Source: Hymenobacter roseosalivarius DSM 11622 (GTDB lineage Bacteria; Bacteroidota; Bacteroidia; Cytophagales; Hymenobacteraceae). Taken from it: a DNA stretch of 64,000 bases. The notes beneath the pieces are model-generated. The model saw only the letters and a list, made by a program, of their open reading frames with translations, had not been told where the DNA came from and made no database searches. Shown piece after piece: positions 16,660 to 24,789 of this stretch (position 1 is its first letter; each line of letters starts with the position of its first letter). The translations under genes and the position numbers were made by a program. Where the stretch lies: the NCBI RefSeq assembly GCF_900176135.1, contig NZ_FWWW01000082.1, positions 81,554-145,553 of the forward strand, in the 5' to 3' direction.

Positions 16660-17466
16660 TTAGATGTCGGAGTAGGCGGTGGGCCGCAAAAACACCTTAT
16701 CGTTTTTAGAAACGTTGTTCTGATACTCAGGCAGACTGGAAAGCTTTTTCCACTCGGGGTCCGCGCCGAAGGATTTCCAGTGCTCGTCGCGGGCGGCCTG
16801 GTTTTCAAAGGTGGTCAGATACATAAGGTTGGGCATGTGGCTGCCGGCCACCACCCTGGCGTAAAATACCGCGTTGAAGCCCAGGCGCTCAAACAGCGGT
16901 ATCTCGCCGCCCTGCGTGAACATCTGCACTTTGTTGCGGTGCTGCATTTCAGTGGCGCTTTCGTAGCTGCGCAGCTCGTATACACGCTCCGCCCGTGGCC
17001 CCTGCAATCGGGGCTCGCGCAGCCGCAGCTTCTCAGTGAAAGACTCCAGCTGAATAACTTCCAGGCGAGTGTAAGGCGGGTCGGTGTGAGCCGCCGCCCA
17101 ATAGGCGGGGCTGCTTTTCGCAAAGTCTACGTCCTGCTCCAGGCGCTCGGTCACGCGCCCCAGCTGCGCGAGGGACGGGTAGGGAATGAGCACGACCACC
17201 CGCCGATCGGTGGCCGTATCGTTGCCGATGGGCTTGAAAACCCCCATCTTCCTGACGCCCAGCTTGCGCAGCTCCGGCAGGAACGCATCCCGCAGAAAAG
17301 CCTCTACCCGCTCTTCCTGCTGCTGGGTTTTTATGTGGTAAATTTTGAGTTGGTACACTTCCCGCTCGGCGGCGGGCCGGTAAGCCGACCCGGCCAGCAG
17401 CAAGACCATAGCCAGCAGGAGCAGGCCGCCTCTGCTTACTCGTTGTACTGGTGACAACTTGTTCAT
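16660..17466 (-). CDS. Exported NIPSNAP-family protein with two domains
   Basis: The 268-residue protein begins with a signal-like segment (Leu-Leu-Leu-Leu-Ala-Met-Val-Leu-Leu-Leu-Ala-Gly) ending near Ser-Ala-Tyr-Arg. The mature part holds two ferredoxin-like NIPSNAP repeats, each opening with a strand of the form Val-Tyr-Gln-Leu-Lys-Ile-Tyr or Val-Tyr-Glu-Leu-Arg-Ser-Tyr (at about residues 37 and 160). NIPSNAP proteins are dimeric alpha/beta barrel folds without an agreed enzymatic role; in Bacteroidota they are common secreted or periplasmic proteins. It has a possible -7 box about 50 bp upstream and no evident operon partner. Confidence 0.8.
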   Translation of the reverse strand: MNKLSPVQRVSRGGLLLLAMVLLLAGSAYRPAAEREVYQLKIYHIKTQQQEERVEAFLRDAFLPELRKLGVRKMGVFKPIGNDTATDRRVVVLIPYPSLAQLGRVTERLEQDVDFAKSSPAYWAAAHTDPPYTRLEVIQLESFTEKLRLREPRLQGPRAERVYELRSYESATEMQHRNKVQMFTQGGEIPLFERLGFNAVFYARVVAGSHMPNLMYLTTFENQAARDEHWKSFGADPEWKKLSSLPEYQNNVSKNDKVFLRPTAYSDI

Positions 17467-17515
17467 ACGCGGAAAGTATAAGGGTAGAAATGAGCCGGAG
17501 CTTCCTTAAACATAG

Positions 17516-17523
17516 CAAAAATA
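17516..17523 (-). promoter_or_regulatory. Possible Bacteroidota -7 box for the NIPSNAP gene
   Basis: The minus strand reads TATTTTTG here, matching TAnnTTTG, about 50 bp ahead of the start codon. I see no clear -33 TTG at the usual distance, so this is a weak call. Confidence 0.3.
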
Positions 17524-17605
17524 CGTTAGCCTGAACCTAGGTGTTGCCTCGTTGATGGCCCCCAGAAAAGCAATACGTTAGAAACAAACCATTACGTAGG
17601 GCTTC

Positions 17606-18073
17606 ATGCTGCGTTGGATAGACGTGCTCAAATTTGCCACCTACAGTAACCCGGAGCCGCCCAGAAGAGTGGAGCAGTCGGAGGCCGCGTGGCAGGCGCA
17701 GCTGACGCCCGCGCAGTTTCAGGTGGCGCGGCAGAAAGGGACGGAGCCGCCGTATCGCAACGCCTACTGCCGCTCCTACGAGCCGGGCACGTATGCCTGC
17801 GTCGGCTGTGGCAGTTTGTTATTCCACTCTACTGAGAAGTACCACGCCATATCCGGTTGGCCCAGCTTCACGCAGCCCATTGCCAAAAACGCCATCAAAT
17901 ATGCCTTCGACGACAGCCACAACATGCAGCGCCTGGAGGCACTCTGCAACGTCTGCGACGGCCACCTCGGCCACGTATTCCCGGATGGTCCTGCACCGGG
18001 CGGCCTGCGCTACTGCATCAATTCGGAGAGCCTGAGCAGAGAAGTCAGCCAGAAAGCCGCTGCTGGTGGATAG
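17606..18073 (+). CDS. msrB: Peptide-methionine (R)-S-oxide reductase
   Basis: The 155-residue protein carries the complete MsrB signature: two zinc-binding Cys-x-x-Cys pairs (Cys-Val-Gly-Cys and Cys-Asn-Val-Cys), Ser-Gly-Trp-Pro-Ser-Phe, Gly-His-Leu-Gly-His-Val-Phe-Pro-Asp-Gly-Pro and the catalytic Cys in Arg-Tyr-Cys-Ile-Asn-Ser. It reduces the R isomer of methionine sulfoxide in proteins, using thioredoxin. The early segment Thr-Glu-Pro-Pro-Tyr-Arg-Asn-Ala-Tyr replaces the usual Thr-Glu-x-Pro-Phe-Ser-Gly-x-Tyr, a modest variation. There is no signal peptide, so it is cytoplasmic. The class II uvrA gene follows 96 bp later, and both relate to damage repair. Confidence 0.92.
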   Translation: MLRWIDVLKFATYSNPEPPRRVEQSEAAWQAQLTPAQFQVARQKGTEPPYRNAYCRSYEPGTYACVGCGSLLFHSTEKYHAISGWPSFTQPIAKNAIKYAFDDSHNMQRLEALCNVCDGHLGHVFPDGPAPGGLRYCINSESLSREVSQKAAAGG

Positions 18074-18169
18074 TGCATGACCCCCTAGGATCAGCGAAAT
18101 ACTTCGGCGGGTTGAGCCGAATTTGCGTATTCCAGCCCACTCGCTGCCTTATCTGCGAGTATCCAACCC

Positions 18170-20734
18170 ATGGCTAACGCTTCTTTCCCGCCCGAATCCC
18201 CTGCTTTTACCGGCTTCGTGCGCGTGCGCGGGGCGCGGGAGCACAACCTCAAAAACGTCGATCTGGAGATACCGCGCGACGCTCTGGTGGTCTTTACGGG
18301 CGTGTCGGGCTCGGGCAAATCGAGCCTGGCCTTCGGGACGCTGTATGCCGAGGCGCAGCGGCGCTACCTGGAGTCGGTGTCGCCGTACGCGCGGCGGCTG
18401 TTTCACCAGATGGCGGTGCCCGAAGTGGATGCTATTGAGGGCCTGCCGCCGGCTGTGGCCTTGCAGCAGCAGCGCGGCACGCCCACCACGCGCTCGTCGG
18501 TGGGCTCGGTCACCACGCTCTCCAACCTGGTGCGGATGCTCTACTCGCGGGCCGGCGACTACCCGGCCGGGCAGGGAATTATTTACGCCGAAGCCTTTTC
18601 GCCCAACACTTCCGAAGGGGCCTGCCCTACCTGCCACGGCCTGGGGCGCGTGTACGAAGTGACGGAAGAGTCGATGGTGCCCGACCCCTCGCTCACCATC
18701 CGGGAGCGGGCCATCGCGGCCTGGCCCCAGGCCTGGGGGGGGCAAAATCAGCGCGATATTCTGGTCACGCTCGGCTACGACGTCGACCGACCCTGGCGCG
18801 AGCTGCCCCAAAAGGACCGCGACTGGATACTGTTCACCGAGGAGCAGCCGGTAGTGCCGGTGTACCCCGGCTACTCGCCCGAAGAAACCCGGCGGGCCCT
18901 GCGGCGCAAGGAGACACCCAACTACATGGGCACGTTTACGGGCGTGAAGCGCCATGTGCTGCACACCTTCGCCACCACCCACAGCCCGCTCATGAAGAAG
19001 CGGGCCCTGCAGTATATGCTCAGCACCGAGTGCCCCACCTGCCACGGCAAGCGCCTGCGGCCCGAGTCGTTGTCGGTGACCTTCGCGGGCCTGGATATTG
19101 CCGACTTCTCTCATTTGCCCCTCAAGCGCGTGGCCGACCGGCTGCGGCCCTTCGCCGAAGGCACGGCTGCGGGTCGCAAAAAGCACGACGCGGCCCACCC
19201 CGAGCAGGTCATCGTGGCCCAGCGCATTGCCGCCGACCTGTGCGCGCGGCTGGCCGTGCTGCTCGATCTGGGGCTGGGCTATCTATCGTTGGAAAGAAGC
19301 ACGCCGACCCTCTCGCCGGGCGAATTGCAGCGGCTGCGGCTGGCTACTCAGCTGTATTCCAACCTGTTCGGGGTGGTGTACGTGCTGGATGAGCCCTCGG
19401 CGGGCCTGCACCCCTCCGATACGGAGGCCCTGCTGGCCGCCCTGGCTAGCCTGAAGCGCAGTGGCAACTCCCTGTTCGTGGTCGAGCACAACCTGGACGT
19501 GATCCGGCAGGCCGATTGGCTGGTAGACGTGGGGCCGGCCGCCGGCGAGCAGGGCGGCGAAGTGCTGTACAGCGGCCCGCCCGCCGGGCTGGCGGCCATA
19601 CAAAGCTCGCAGACGCGCCGCTACTTGTTTGATCTGGAAAAAATGCCCCCCAGCCCACCCCGCCCGCCCGGCGGCTGGCTGCGGCTGGCCGGCGTCACGC
19701 GCAACAACCTGAATGGGCTGGATGTGGCCTTTCCACTGGGCGTACTCACCACTGTGACGGGCGTGTCGGGCTCGGGCAAGTCGAGCCTGGTGAGTCAGGT
19801 GCTGGTGGAGCTGGTAGGGCAGCAACTAGGAATGAGCAATGAGCAATTGGCAAGGGGCGAGGAGGAAGGCGAAGGCGACGAGCTGGCGCGCGCCGCACCT
19901 ACTACGACCGGGGGGCAAATTGTGAGCGGGATGGAACATATCAAGCGCCTGGTGCGCGTCGATCAGAAACCGATTGGCCGCACGCCGCGCTCCAACATGG
20001 CCACCTATACCGGCCTGTTCGACCACGTACGCAAGCTATTTGCCGCCACGCCCGCCGCCCGCAAGCGCCGCTACGATGCCGGCCGCTTTTCCTTCAACGT
20101 GGCCAAAGGCCGCTGCTCAACCTGCCAGGGCGAAGGCTTCGTGATGGTGGAGCTGCTGTTTCTGCCCAGCGTGTACGCGCCCTGCCCCGTTTGCCGCGGC
20201 GCGCGCTACAACGCCAAAACCTTAGAGGTAACTTATCAGGATAAGAACATAGCAGAGGTATTGGGCATGACAGTAGACGCGGCCTGGGAGTTCTTCGCTG
20301 CCGAGCCGCCGGTACACCGTGCCCTCACTGTGCTGCGCGAAGTTGGCCTGGGCTACCTGCGCTTGGGCCAACCCGCCACCGAGCTGTCGGGCGGCGAGGC
20401 CCAGCGCATTAAGCTGGCCACGGAGCTGCAACGCACCCAGCGCGGCAACTCGCTCTACGTCCTCGACGAGCCCACCACCGGCCTGCACCCGGCCGACGTA
20501 GAAAAGCTTATGGCCCAGCTCGAGGGCCTGGTAGCAGCCGGCAACACGGTCATCGTGGTAGAGCACGAGATGCGCGTGGTAGCCGGCTCCGACTGGGTGA
20601 TTGACATGGGCCCCGGCGCGGGCGACGAGGGCGGTCAGGTGGTAGCCGCCGGTCCGCCAGCCAAACTGGCTGGGGCCAAAGACAGCCGCACCTCGCCCTA
20701 CCTGGCGCGTTTTCTGGGAGGCGAAGGACAGTGA
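18170..20734 (+). CDS. Class II UvrA-like excinuclease ATPase
   Basis: The 854-residue protein is a UvrA paralogue about 90 residues shorter than true UvrA. It has two ABC ATPase modules: Walker A Gly-Val-Ser-Gly-Ser-Gly-Lys-Ser at residues 44-51 and again near 530, D-loop [10 protein letters not shown] near 405 and [10 protein letters not shown] near 763. Zinc-finger Cys-x-x-Cys pairs lie near residues 151, 285 and 645-672. The first signature is Leu-Ser-Pro-Gly-Glu, the second the normal Leu-Ser-Gly-Gly-Glu. Short UvrA forms of this kind typically lack the UvrB-binding domain and are linked to resistance to DNA-damaging compounds. An odd low-complexity insert rich in Glu and Gly lies at about residues 553-581. 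Confidence 0.85.
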   Translation: MANASFPPESPAFTGFVRVRGAREHNLKNVDLEIPRDALVVFTGVSGSGKSSLAFGTLYAEAQRRYLESVSPYARRLFHQMAVPEVDAIEGLPPAVALQQQRGTPTTRSSVGSVTTLSNLVRMLYSRAGDYPAGQGIIYAEAFSPNTSEGACPTCHGLGRVYEVTEESMVPDPSLTIRERAIAAWPQAWGGQNQRDILVTLGYDVDRPWRELPQKDRDWILFTEEQPVVPVYPGYSPEETRRALRRKETPNYMGTFTGVKRHVLHTFATTHSPLMKKRALQYMLSTECPTCHGKRLRPESLSVTFAGLDIADFSHLPLKRVADRLRPFAEGTAAGRKKHDAAHPEQVIVAQRIAADLCARLAVLLDLGLGYLSLERSTPTLSPGELQRLRLATQLYSNLFGVVYVLDEPSAGLHPSDTEALLAALASLKRSGNSLFVVEHNLDVIRQADWLVDVGPAAGEQGGEVLYSGPPAGLAAIQSSQTRRYLFDLEKMPPSPPRPPGGWLRLAGVTRNNLNGLDVAFPLGVLTTVTGVSGSGKSSLVSQVLVELVGQQLGMSNEQLARGEEEGEGDELARAAPTTTGGQIVSGMEHIKRLVRVDQKPIGRTPRSNMATYTGLFDHVRKLFAATPAARKRRYDAGRFSFNVAKGRCSTCQGEGFVMVELLFLPSVYAPCPVCRGARYNAKTLEVTYQDKNIAEVLGMTVDAAWEFFAAEPPVHRALTVLREVGLGYLRLGQPATELSGGEAQRIKLATELQRTQRGNSLYVLDEPTTGLHPADVEKLMAQLEGLVAAGNTVIVVEHEMRVVAGSDWVIDMGPGAGDEGGQVVAAGPPAKLAGAKDSRTSPYLARFLGGEGQ

Positions 20735-20768
20735 GCTGACCGTCCTTGGCTTTGGTTTAAGTGTAAAC

Positions 20769-20874
20769 AGAACGTCATGCAGAGGCGGAGCCGAAGCATC
20801 TCGCGTGTTTAGTTTGATTGGTAATCCCGCATCAGCACGCGAGATGCTTCGGCTCCGCCTCTGCATGACGTTCT
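20769..20874. repeat. REP-like perfect 39-bp inverted repeat
   Basis: Bases 20769-20807 and 20836-20874 are exact reverse complements, with a 28-base loop. Each arm holds GTCATGCAGAGGCGGAGCC next to the shared core GAAGCATCTCGCGTG. The element lies in the gap after the uvrA-like gene. Confidence 0.9.
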
Positions 20875-20960
20875 ATCAGGACCTACTATTTGTTGTTCCG
20901 AAGAAAATCCCCGCATTATGCGTCCTTTGCGGGCCTTCCTTTTTTCTATTTCGCGTGCCT

Positions 20961-21764
20961 ATGCCGGCCAGTGCCCTTTCCCTGCGAACCGTTGAGGTAA
21001 CGCGCTACGTGACGCCGCTGCGCGAGGGCGGCTCTTTGCCGGCCCTGACCGAAGCCGACGACGGGTTTTTGTACGTGCTCAAATTTCGGGGCGCGGGGCA
21101 GGGCATCAAGGCGCTTATTGCCGAGCTGCTCGTGGGCGAGCTGGCGCGGGTGCTGGGCCTGCGCGTGCCGGAGCTGGTATTCTGCCAGCTCGACGAAGCC
21201 TTCGGCCGCACCGAGCCCGACGAGGAAATTCAGGATTTGCTGCGCGCCAGCACGGGCCTCAACCTGGGTCTGCACTACCTGTCCGGGGCCAGCACCTTCG
21301 ATGCCCTGGTCACCCCTGTCGAGCCTTATCTGGCTTCGCAGATCGTGTGGCTGGACTCGCTGACGCTGAACGTGGACCGCACGGCCCGCAACACCAATAT
21401 GCTCATGTGGCACAAGGAGCTCTGGCTGATCGACCACGGCGCGGCCCTGTATGTGCATCACGCCGGGCCGGGCTGGGCGCAGCCGGAGCGCCAGCGGACC
21501 TTTGCCCAGATAAAAGACCATGTGCTGCTGCCCCAGGCCACTGAGCTGGAAGCCGTCAATACAGAAAGCAAGGCTTTGCTTTCTGCCGCTATTATTCGGG
21601 AGATTGTGGAGTTGGTGCCCGAGGAATGGCTGATCGGTGCCTTCTCCGCCGATACCACGGCCCAGGCGCAGCGGGCGGCCTACGTCGAGTTCCTGGAAGC
21701 CCGCCTCGCCGCATCAGATACCTTTGTTCAGGAAGCCGAAAATGCCCGACAAGCACTTGTTTGA
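20961..21764 (+). CDS. HipA-like kinase (HipA_2 type)
   Basis: The start at 20961 is chosen because the longer frame would run back into the upstream hairpin repeat. The 267-residue protein matches the short HipA-like kinase family: a Val-Leu-Lys-Phe-Arg strand near residue 40 (candidate ATP lysine), a Leu-Leu-Val-Gly-Glu-Leu-Ala helix, an Asn-Val-Asp-Arg-Thr-Ala-Arg-Asn-Thr-Asn catalytic loop that parallels HipA's Asp-Arg-His-x-x-Asn, and Leu-Ile-Asp-His-Gly-Ala-Ala as the metal-binding segment. True HipA phosphorylates a tRNA synthetase and pairs with a HipB DNA-binding antitoxin. No HipB gene is present; instead the gene overlaps the DUF3037 gene by 23 bp, the usual partner of this subfamily. 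Confidence 0.75.
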   Translation: MPASALSLRTVEVTRYVTPLREGGSLPALTEADDGFLYVLKFRGAGQGIKALIAELLVGELARVLGLRVPELVFCQLDEAFGRTEPDEEIQDLLRASTGLNLGLHYLSGASTFDALVTPVEPYLASQIVWLDSLTLNVDRTARNTNMLMWHKELWLIDHGAALYVHHAGPGWAQPERQRTFAQIKDHVLLPQATELEAVNTESKALLSAAIIREIVELVPEEWLIGAFSADTTAQAQRAAYVEFLEARLAASDTFVQEAENARQALV

Positions 21765-22128
21765 GTACGCCGTGCTGCGGGTAGTGCCGCGGGTGGAGCG
21801 CGAGGAATTCCTCAATGTGGGCGTCATCGTGTACTGCCGGGCGCAGGGCTTTCTGCAAACGCGGTTTGAGCTGCCCGAAGCCCGCCTGCGCGCCCTGGCC
21901 GGCGACGAGTTTGATATGGAGGAGCTGACCGCCCGCCTGCACGCCTTTGGGCAGATCTGCCGGGGCCGCCCCGAAGGCGGCACCATCGGCCGCCTGTCCC
22001 TGGCCGAGCGGTTTCGCTGGCTCACGGCCACGCGCAGCACCGTGGTGCAAACCTCGGCGGTGCATCCCGGCCTGTGCCAGGACGCCGCCGCCACGCTGAC
22101 GCGGCTGTGTGCGCAACTGGTGCAATAA
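21742..22128 (+). CDS. DUF3037 protein paired with the HipA-like kinase
   Basis: The ATG at 21742 lies inside the end of the kinase gene (overlap 23 bp), which indicates translational coupling; the longer upstream frame is a shadow. The 128-residue product opens Leu-Phe-Glu-Tyr-Ala-Val-Leu-Arg-Val-Val-Pro and continues Arg-Glu-Glu-Phe-Leu-Asn-Val-Gly-Val-Ile-Val-Tyr-Cys, the hallmark of DUF3037. The function is unknown. Constant pairing with HipA_2 kinases suggests an accessory or regulator of the kinase, perhaps an antitoxin-like role, but this is inference. A CTGGGGGGC copy begins directly after the stop codon. Confidence 0.8.
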   Translation: MPDKHLFEYAVLRVVPRVEREEFLNVGVIVYCRAQGFLQTRFELPEARLRALAGDEFDMEELTARLHAFGQICRGRPEGGTIGRLSLAERFRWLTATRSTVVQTSAVHPGLCQDAAATLTRLCAQLVQ

Positions 22129-22227
22129 AGCCCCCCAGTGGAAGCAAGCAGCGGGTGGCTTTGACCTGAAGAACGGCCTTCGCCGCATTCTGAGCGTATA
22201 CGACAGCCAGGACTTTCACCCGACCGC

Positions 22228-23208
22228 ATGGACTATATTCGCTTAGGGGCCACGGGCCTTCAGGTTTCTAAAATTTGCCTGGGCATGATGACCTATGGCA
22301 CCCCCACCGACCGCTGGCCCTGGGCCCTCAACGAGGAGCAGAGCCGGCCTTTCATTCAAAAAGCGTTGGAGCTGGGTATCAACTTCTTCGATACGGCCGA
22401 CGCGTATTCCAACGGCGTGAGCGAGGAGGTCGTCGGCCGGGCCCTGCGCGACTTTGCTTCCCGCGACGACGTAGTCATTGCCACCAAAGTGTTCTATCCG
22501 ATGGGGCCGGGGCCGAACGATAAAGGTTTGTCGCGCAAGCACATACTGAGCGCCATCGATGCCAGCCTCAAGCGCCTCGGCACTGACTACGTCGACCTGT
22601 ACCAGATTCACCGTTGGGACTATAATACGCCCATCGAGGAAACGCTGGAAGCCCTGCACGACGTGGTAAAAGCGGGCAAGGCGCGCTACATTGGGGCCTC
22701 CTCCATGTACGCCTGGCAGTTTGCTCAGGCCCTGTATCTGGCCGACAAGCACAACTGGACGCGCTTCGTGAGTATGCAGCCCCACTACAACTTGGTGTAC
22801 CGCGAGGAGGAGCGCGAGATGCTGCCGCTGTGCCAGGATCAGAGCATCGGCGTGATTCCGTGGTCGCCGCTGGCGCGGGGGCTGCTCACGGGCAAGCGCG
22901 GCAAGGAGCGCAACGAAACCGAGCGCGCCCGCACCGATACGTTCGGCAAGGCACTGTACTCCCGCGACGATGACTTTGCCGTGGCGGCCCGCGTGACGGA
23001 AGTAGCCGAGGCCCGTGGTCTGCCCAATGCGCAGGTGGCGCTGGCCTGGATGCTCTCGAAGCCCGTCATCACGGCCCCCATTATCGGGGCCAGCAAGCCC
23101 GGCCACCTGGAGGATGCGGTAGCGGCCGTGGATGTCCAGCTCTCGGAGGAGGAAATCGCGCGCCTGGAGGAGCCGTATCAGCCGCATCCGGTGCTTGGCT
23201 TTTCGTGA
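22228..23208 (+). CDS. Aldo/keto reductase
   Basis: The 326-residue TIM-barrel protein has the full aldo/keto reductase tetrad: Asp55 and Tyr60 in Phe-Asp-Thr-Ala-Asp-Ala-Tyr, Lys87 in Ala-Thr-Lys-Val and His128 in Gln-Ile-His-Arg. The C-terminal NADPH-binding segment Ile-Ile-Gly-Ala-Ser-Lys-Pro-Gly-His is also present. It resembles the YajO/voltage-channel beta-subunit-like group, which reduces aldehydes and ketones in the cytoplasm with NADPH. The natural substrate is unknown. It stands 99 bp after the DUF3037 gene and ends in a clear terminator. Confidence 0.88.
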   Translation: MDYIRLGATGLQVSKICLGMMTYGTPTDRWPWALNEEQSRPFIQKALELGINFFDTADAYSNGVSEEVVGRALRDFASRDDVVIATKVFYPMGPGPNDKGLSRKHILSAIDASLKRLGTDYVDLYQIHRWDYNTPIEETLEALHDVVKAGKARYIGASSMYAWQFAQALYLADKHNWTRFVSMQPHYNLVYREEEREMLPLCQDQSIGVIPWSPLARGLLTGKRGKERNETERARTDTFGKALYSRDDDFAVAARVTEVAEARGLPNAQVALAWMLSKPVITAPIIGASKPGHLEDAVAAVDVQLSEEEIARLEEPYQPHPVLGFS

Positions 23209-23227
23209 AAATCGGCTAAACCTACTG

Positions 23228-23272
23228 AAAAAAGCCCCCCATCCAATTTGAAATGACTGGGGGTCTTTTTTT
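23228..23272 (+). terminator. Rho-independent terminator after the aldo/keto reductase gene
   Basis: AAAAAAGCCCCCCAT on the left pairs with a matching GGGGGTCTTTTTTT end on the right, with a short loop, 19 bp after the stop codon. The stem is a relative of the CTGGGGGGC motif. Confidence 0.75.
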
Positions 23273-23335
23273 GCGCTCTACGAGTGCTGCAACAGCTAAC
23301 CAAGGATAAAAACGCTGGCTGGAGCGTTCCCGCCC

Positions 23336-23343
23336 TACCTTTG
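23336..23343 (+). promoter_or_regulatory. Bacteroidota -7 box next to the LRR-kinase start codon
   Basis: TACCTTTG matches TAnnTTTG exactly and ends only four bases before the ATG at 23348. If this is the promoter, the transcript would begin at or next to the start codon and be leaderless. No good -33 element is visible. Confidence 0.4.
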
Positions 23344-23347
23344 CCCC

Positions 23348-24679
23348 ATGCACACGCTTGACCAACTGCGCGCCGGAAAGCTGGCCGGCACCACCCGCCT
23401 CGATTTATCCGAAGGCCTTACCGAGTTTCCAACGGAGATATTTGAGCTGACTGATACGCTCGAAATCCTGAACCTGTCGGGCAATAAGCTCTCAAATTTG
23501 CCCGCCGACCTGGGGCGGCTGCACCAGCTGCGCATCCTGTTCTGCTCGGATAACCAGTTTACCAGCGTGCCGGAGGTGCTGGGGCAATGCCCGCGGCTGA
23601 GCATGGTGGGCTTCAAGGCCAACCAGATTCGTACGCTGCCAGCTGCGGCCCTTACCCCGGCCCTGCGCTGGCTTATCCTCACGGATAACCAGCTCCGCGA
23701 GCTGCCGACTGAGCTGGGCACCTGCAAGTTTCTGCAAAAGCTCATGCTGGCCGGCAATCAGCTCACCGCGTTGCCCGAAAGCATGGCCGCTTGTACTCGT
23801 TTGGAGCTGGTGCGCATCGCGGCGAATCGGTTTACGGAATTGCCCCCGTGGCTATTGTCTTTATCCCGCCTCTCGTGGCTGGCGTATGCGGGGAACCCAT
23901 TCAGCGAGGCAGCCGAACAACTGGCCGTGGCTCACCACCCCATCGCGACCATCGATTGGGATACGCTAACTCTGGAGCACCAGCTAGGCGAGGGCGCGTC
24001 GGGGGTTATTTATCAGGCGCGGTGGCACCAGCCGGTTAGCTCGCCAGTCGGGGTGGCCGTGAAGCTTTTTAAAGGGGCCGTGACCAGCGACGGCCTGCCT
24101 CACAGCGAAATGGCGGCCTGCATCAGCGCCGGCGCCCATCCCAATCTAGTGGCGGTGGAAGGCAAAGTCGGCGGGCACCCTGCTGACACTGAAGGTCTGG
24201 TACTGGAGCTGATTGAACCGGCATTTCGCAACCTCGCCAGCCCGCCCAGTCTGGTTTCCTGCACCCGCGACGTTTACGATTCAGGTACTAGGTTCGGCGT
24301 GGAGGCCGCGTTGCAGATTGCCCACGGCATTGCTGCCGCGGCCGAACACCTGCACGAGCGCGGCATCATGCACGGCGACCTGTACGCCCATAATATCCTG
24401 ACTACGGAAGCCGGCGCCAGCCTGCTCAGTGACTTTGGCGCCGCCTGCTTTTTCGACCCCGAAGCACTGGAAACAGCCCACGCTTTGCAGCGCTTGGAAG
24501 TGCGCGCCTTCGGTTGTTTGCTGGAAGAATTATTGAACCACTGTCGGGGCTCAATAGATGCGCTGGCCGATTTGCAGCAGCGGTGCGTGCAGCCTAATGT
24601 TTCGGCCAGGCCGCTATTCGCCGAAATCCGGCACACATTGGCGGAACTGCGACGTTTAGCTCTGGGCAGCGCCAAGTGA
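23348..24679 (+). CDS. Leucine-rich-repeat protein fused to a eukaryotic-type protein kinase
   Basis: The 443-residue protein has about eight leucine-rich repeats at residues 15-200, with units like Leu-Glu-Ile-Leu-Asn-Leu-Ser-Gly-Asn-Lys-Leu-Ser-Asn-Leu-Pro. A kinase domain follows from about residue 205: glycine loop Gly-Glu-Gly-Ala-Ser-Gly near 214-219, ATP-lysine Lys239 in Val-Ala-Val-Lys-Leu, helix-C Glu254, catalytic loop His-Gly-Asp-Leu-Tyr-Ala-His-Asn at 342-349 and Asp-Phe-Gly at 362-364. The Arg of the usual His-Arg-Asp is Gly, as in some receptor-like and tyrosine-kinase-like enzymes. No membrane segment is seen, so it should act in the cytoplasm. The LRR part probably binds a protein partner that sets kinase activity; the target is unknown. 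Confidence 0.88.
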   Translation: MHTLDQLRAGKLAGTTRLDLSEGLTEFPTEIFELTDTLEILNLSGNKLSNLPADLGRLHQLRILFCSDNQFTSVPEVLGQCPRLSMVGFKANQIRTLPAAALTPALRWLILTDNQLRELPTELGTCKFLQKLMLAGNQLTALPESMAACTRLELVRIAANRFTELPPWLLSLSRLSWLAYAGNPFSEAAEQLAVAHHPIATIDWDTLTLEHQLGEGASGVIYQARWHQPVSSPVGVAVKLFKGAVTSDGLPHSEMAACISAGAHPNLVAVEGKVGGHPADTEGLVLELIEPAFRNLASPPSLVSCTRDVYDSGTRFGVEAALQIAHGIAAAAEHLHERGIMHGDLYAHNILTTEAGASLLSDFGAACFFDPEALETAHALQRLEVRAFGCLLEELLNHCRGSIDALADLQQRCVQPNVSARPLFAEIRHTLAELRRLALGSAK

Positions 24680-24709
24680 CCTCACCCCGCTCTACGGCTG
24701 TGCCCCGTA

Positions 24710-24753
24710 AAACACGAATATCCAACTGCCTAAGCAGCTGGATATTCGTGTTT
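24710..24753. terminator. Bidirectional terminator between convergent genes
   Basis: AAACACGAATATCCA and TGGATATTCGTGTTT form a perfect 15-bp stem around a 14-base loop that itself contains a short GCTGC-like pairing. It lies between the convergent LRR-kinase and M3-peptidase genes and could serve both. Confidence 0.75.
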
Positions 24754-24789
24754 AAGGTTTAATGAGAGCAGGAAGACTATACTAACAAT

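Noticed and set aside
20805..20960. Longer N-terminus for the HipA-like kinase
   Set aside because: The extra codons are partly in the REP-like hairpin arm and give no family match; the ATG at 20961 starts the conserved part.
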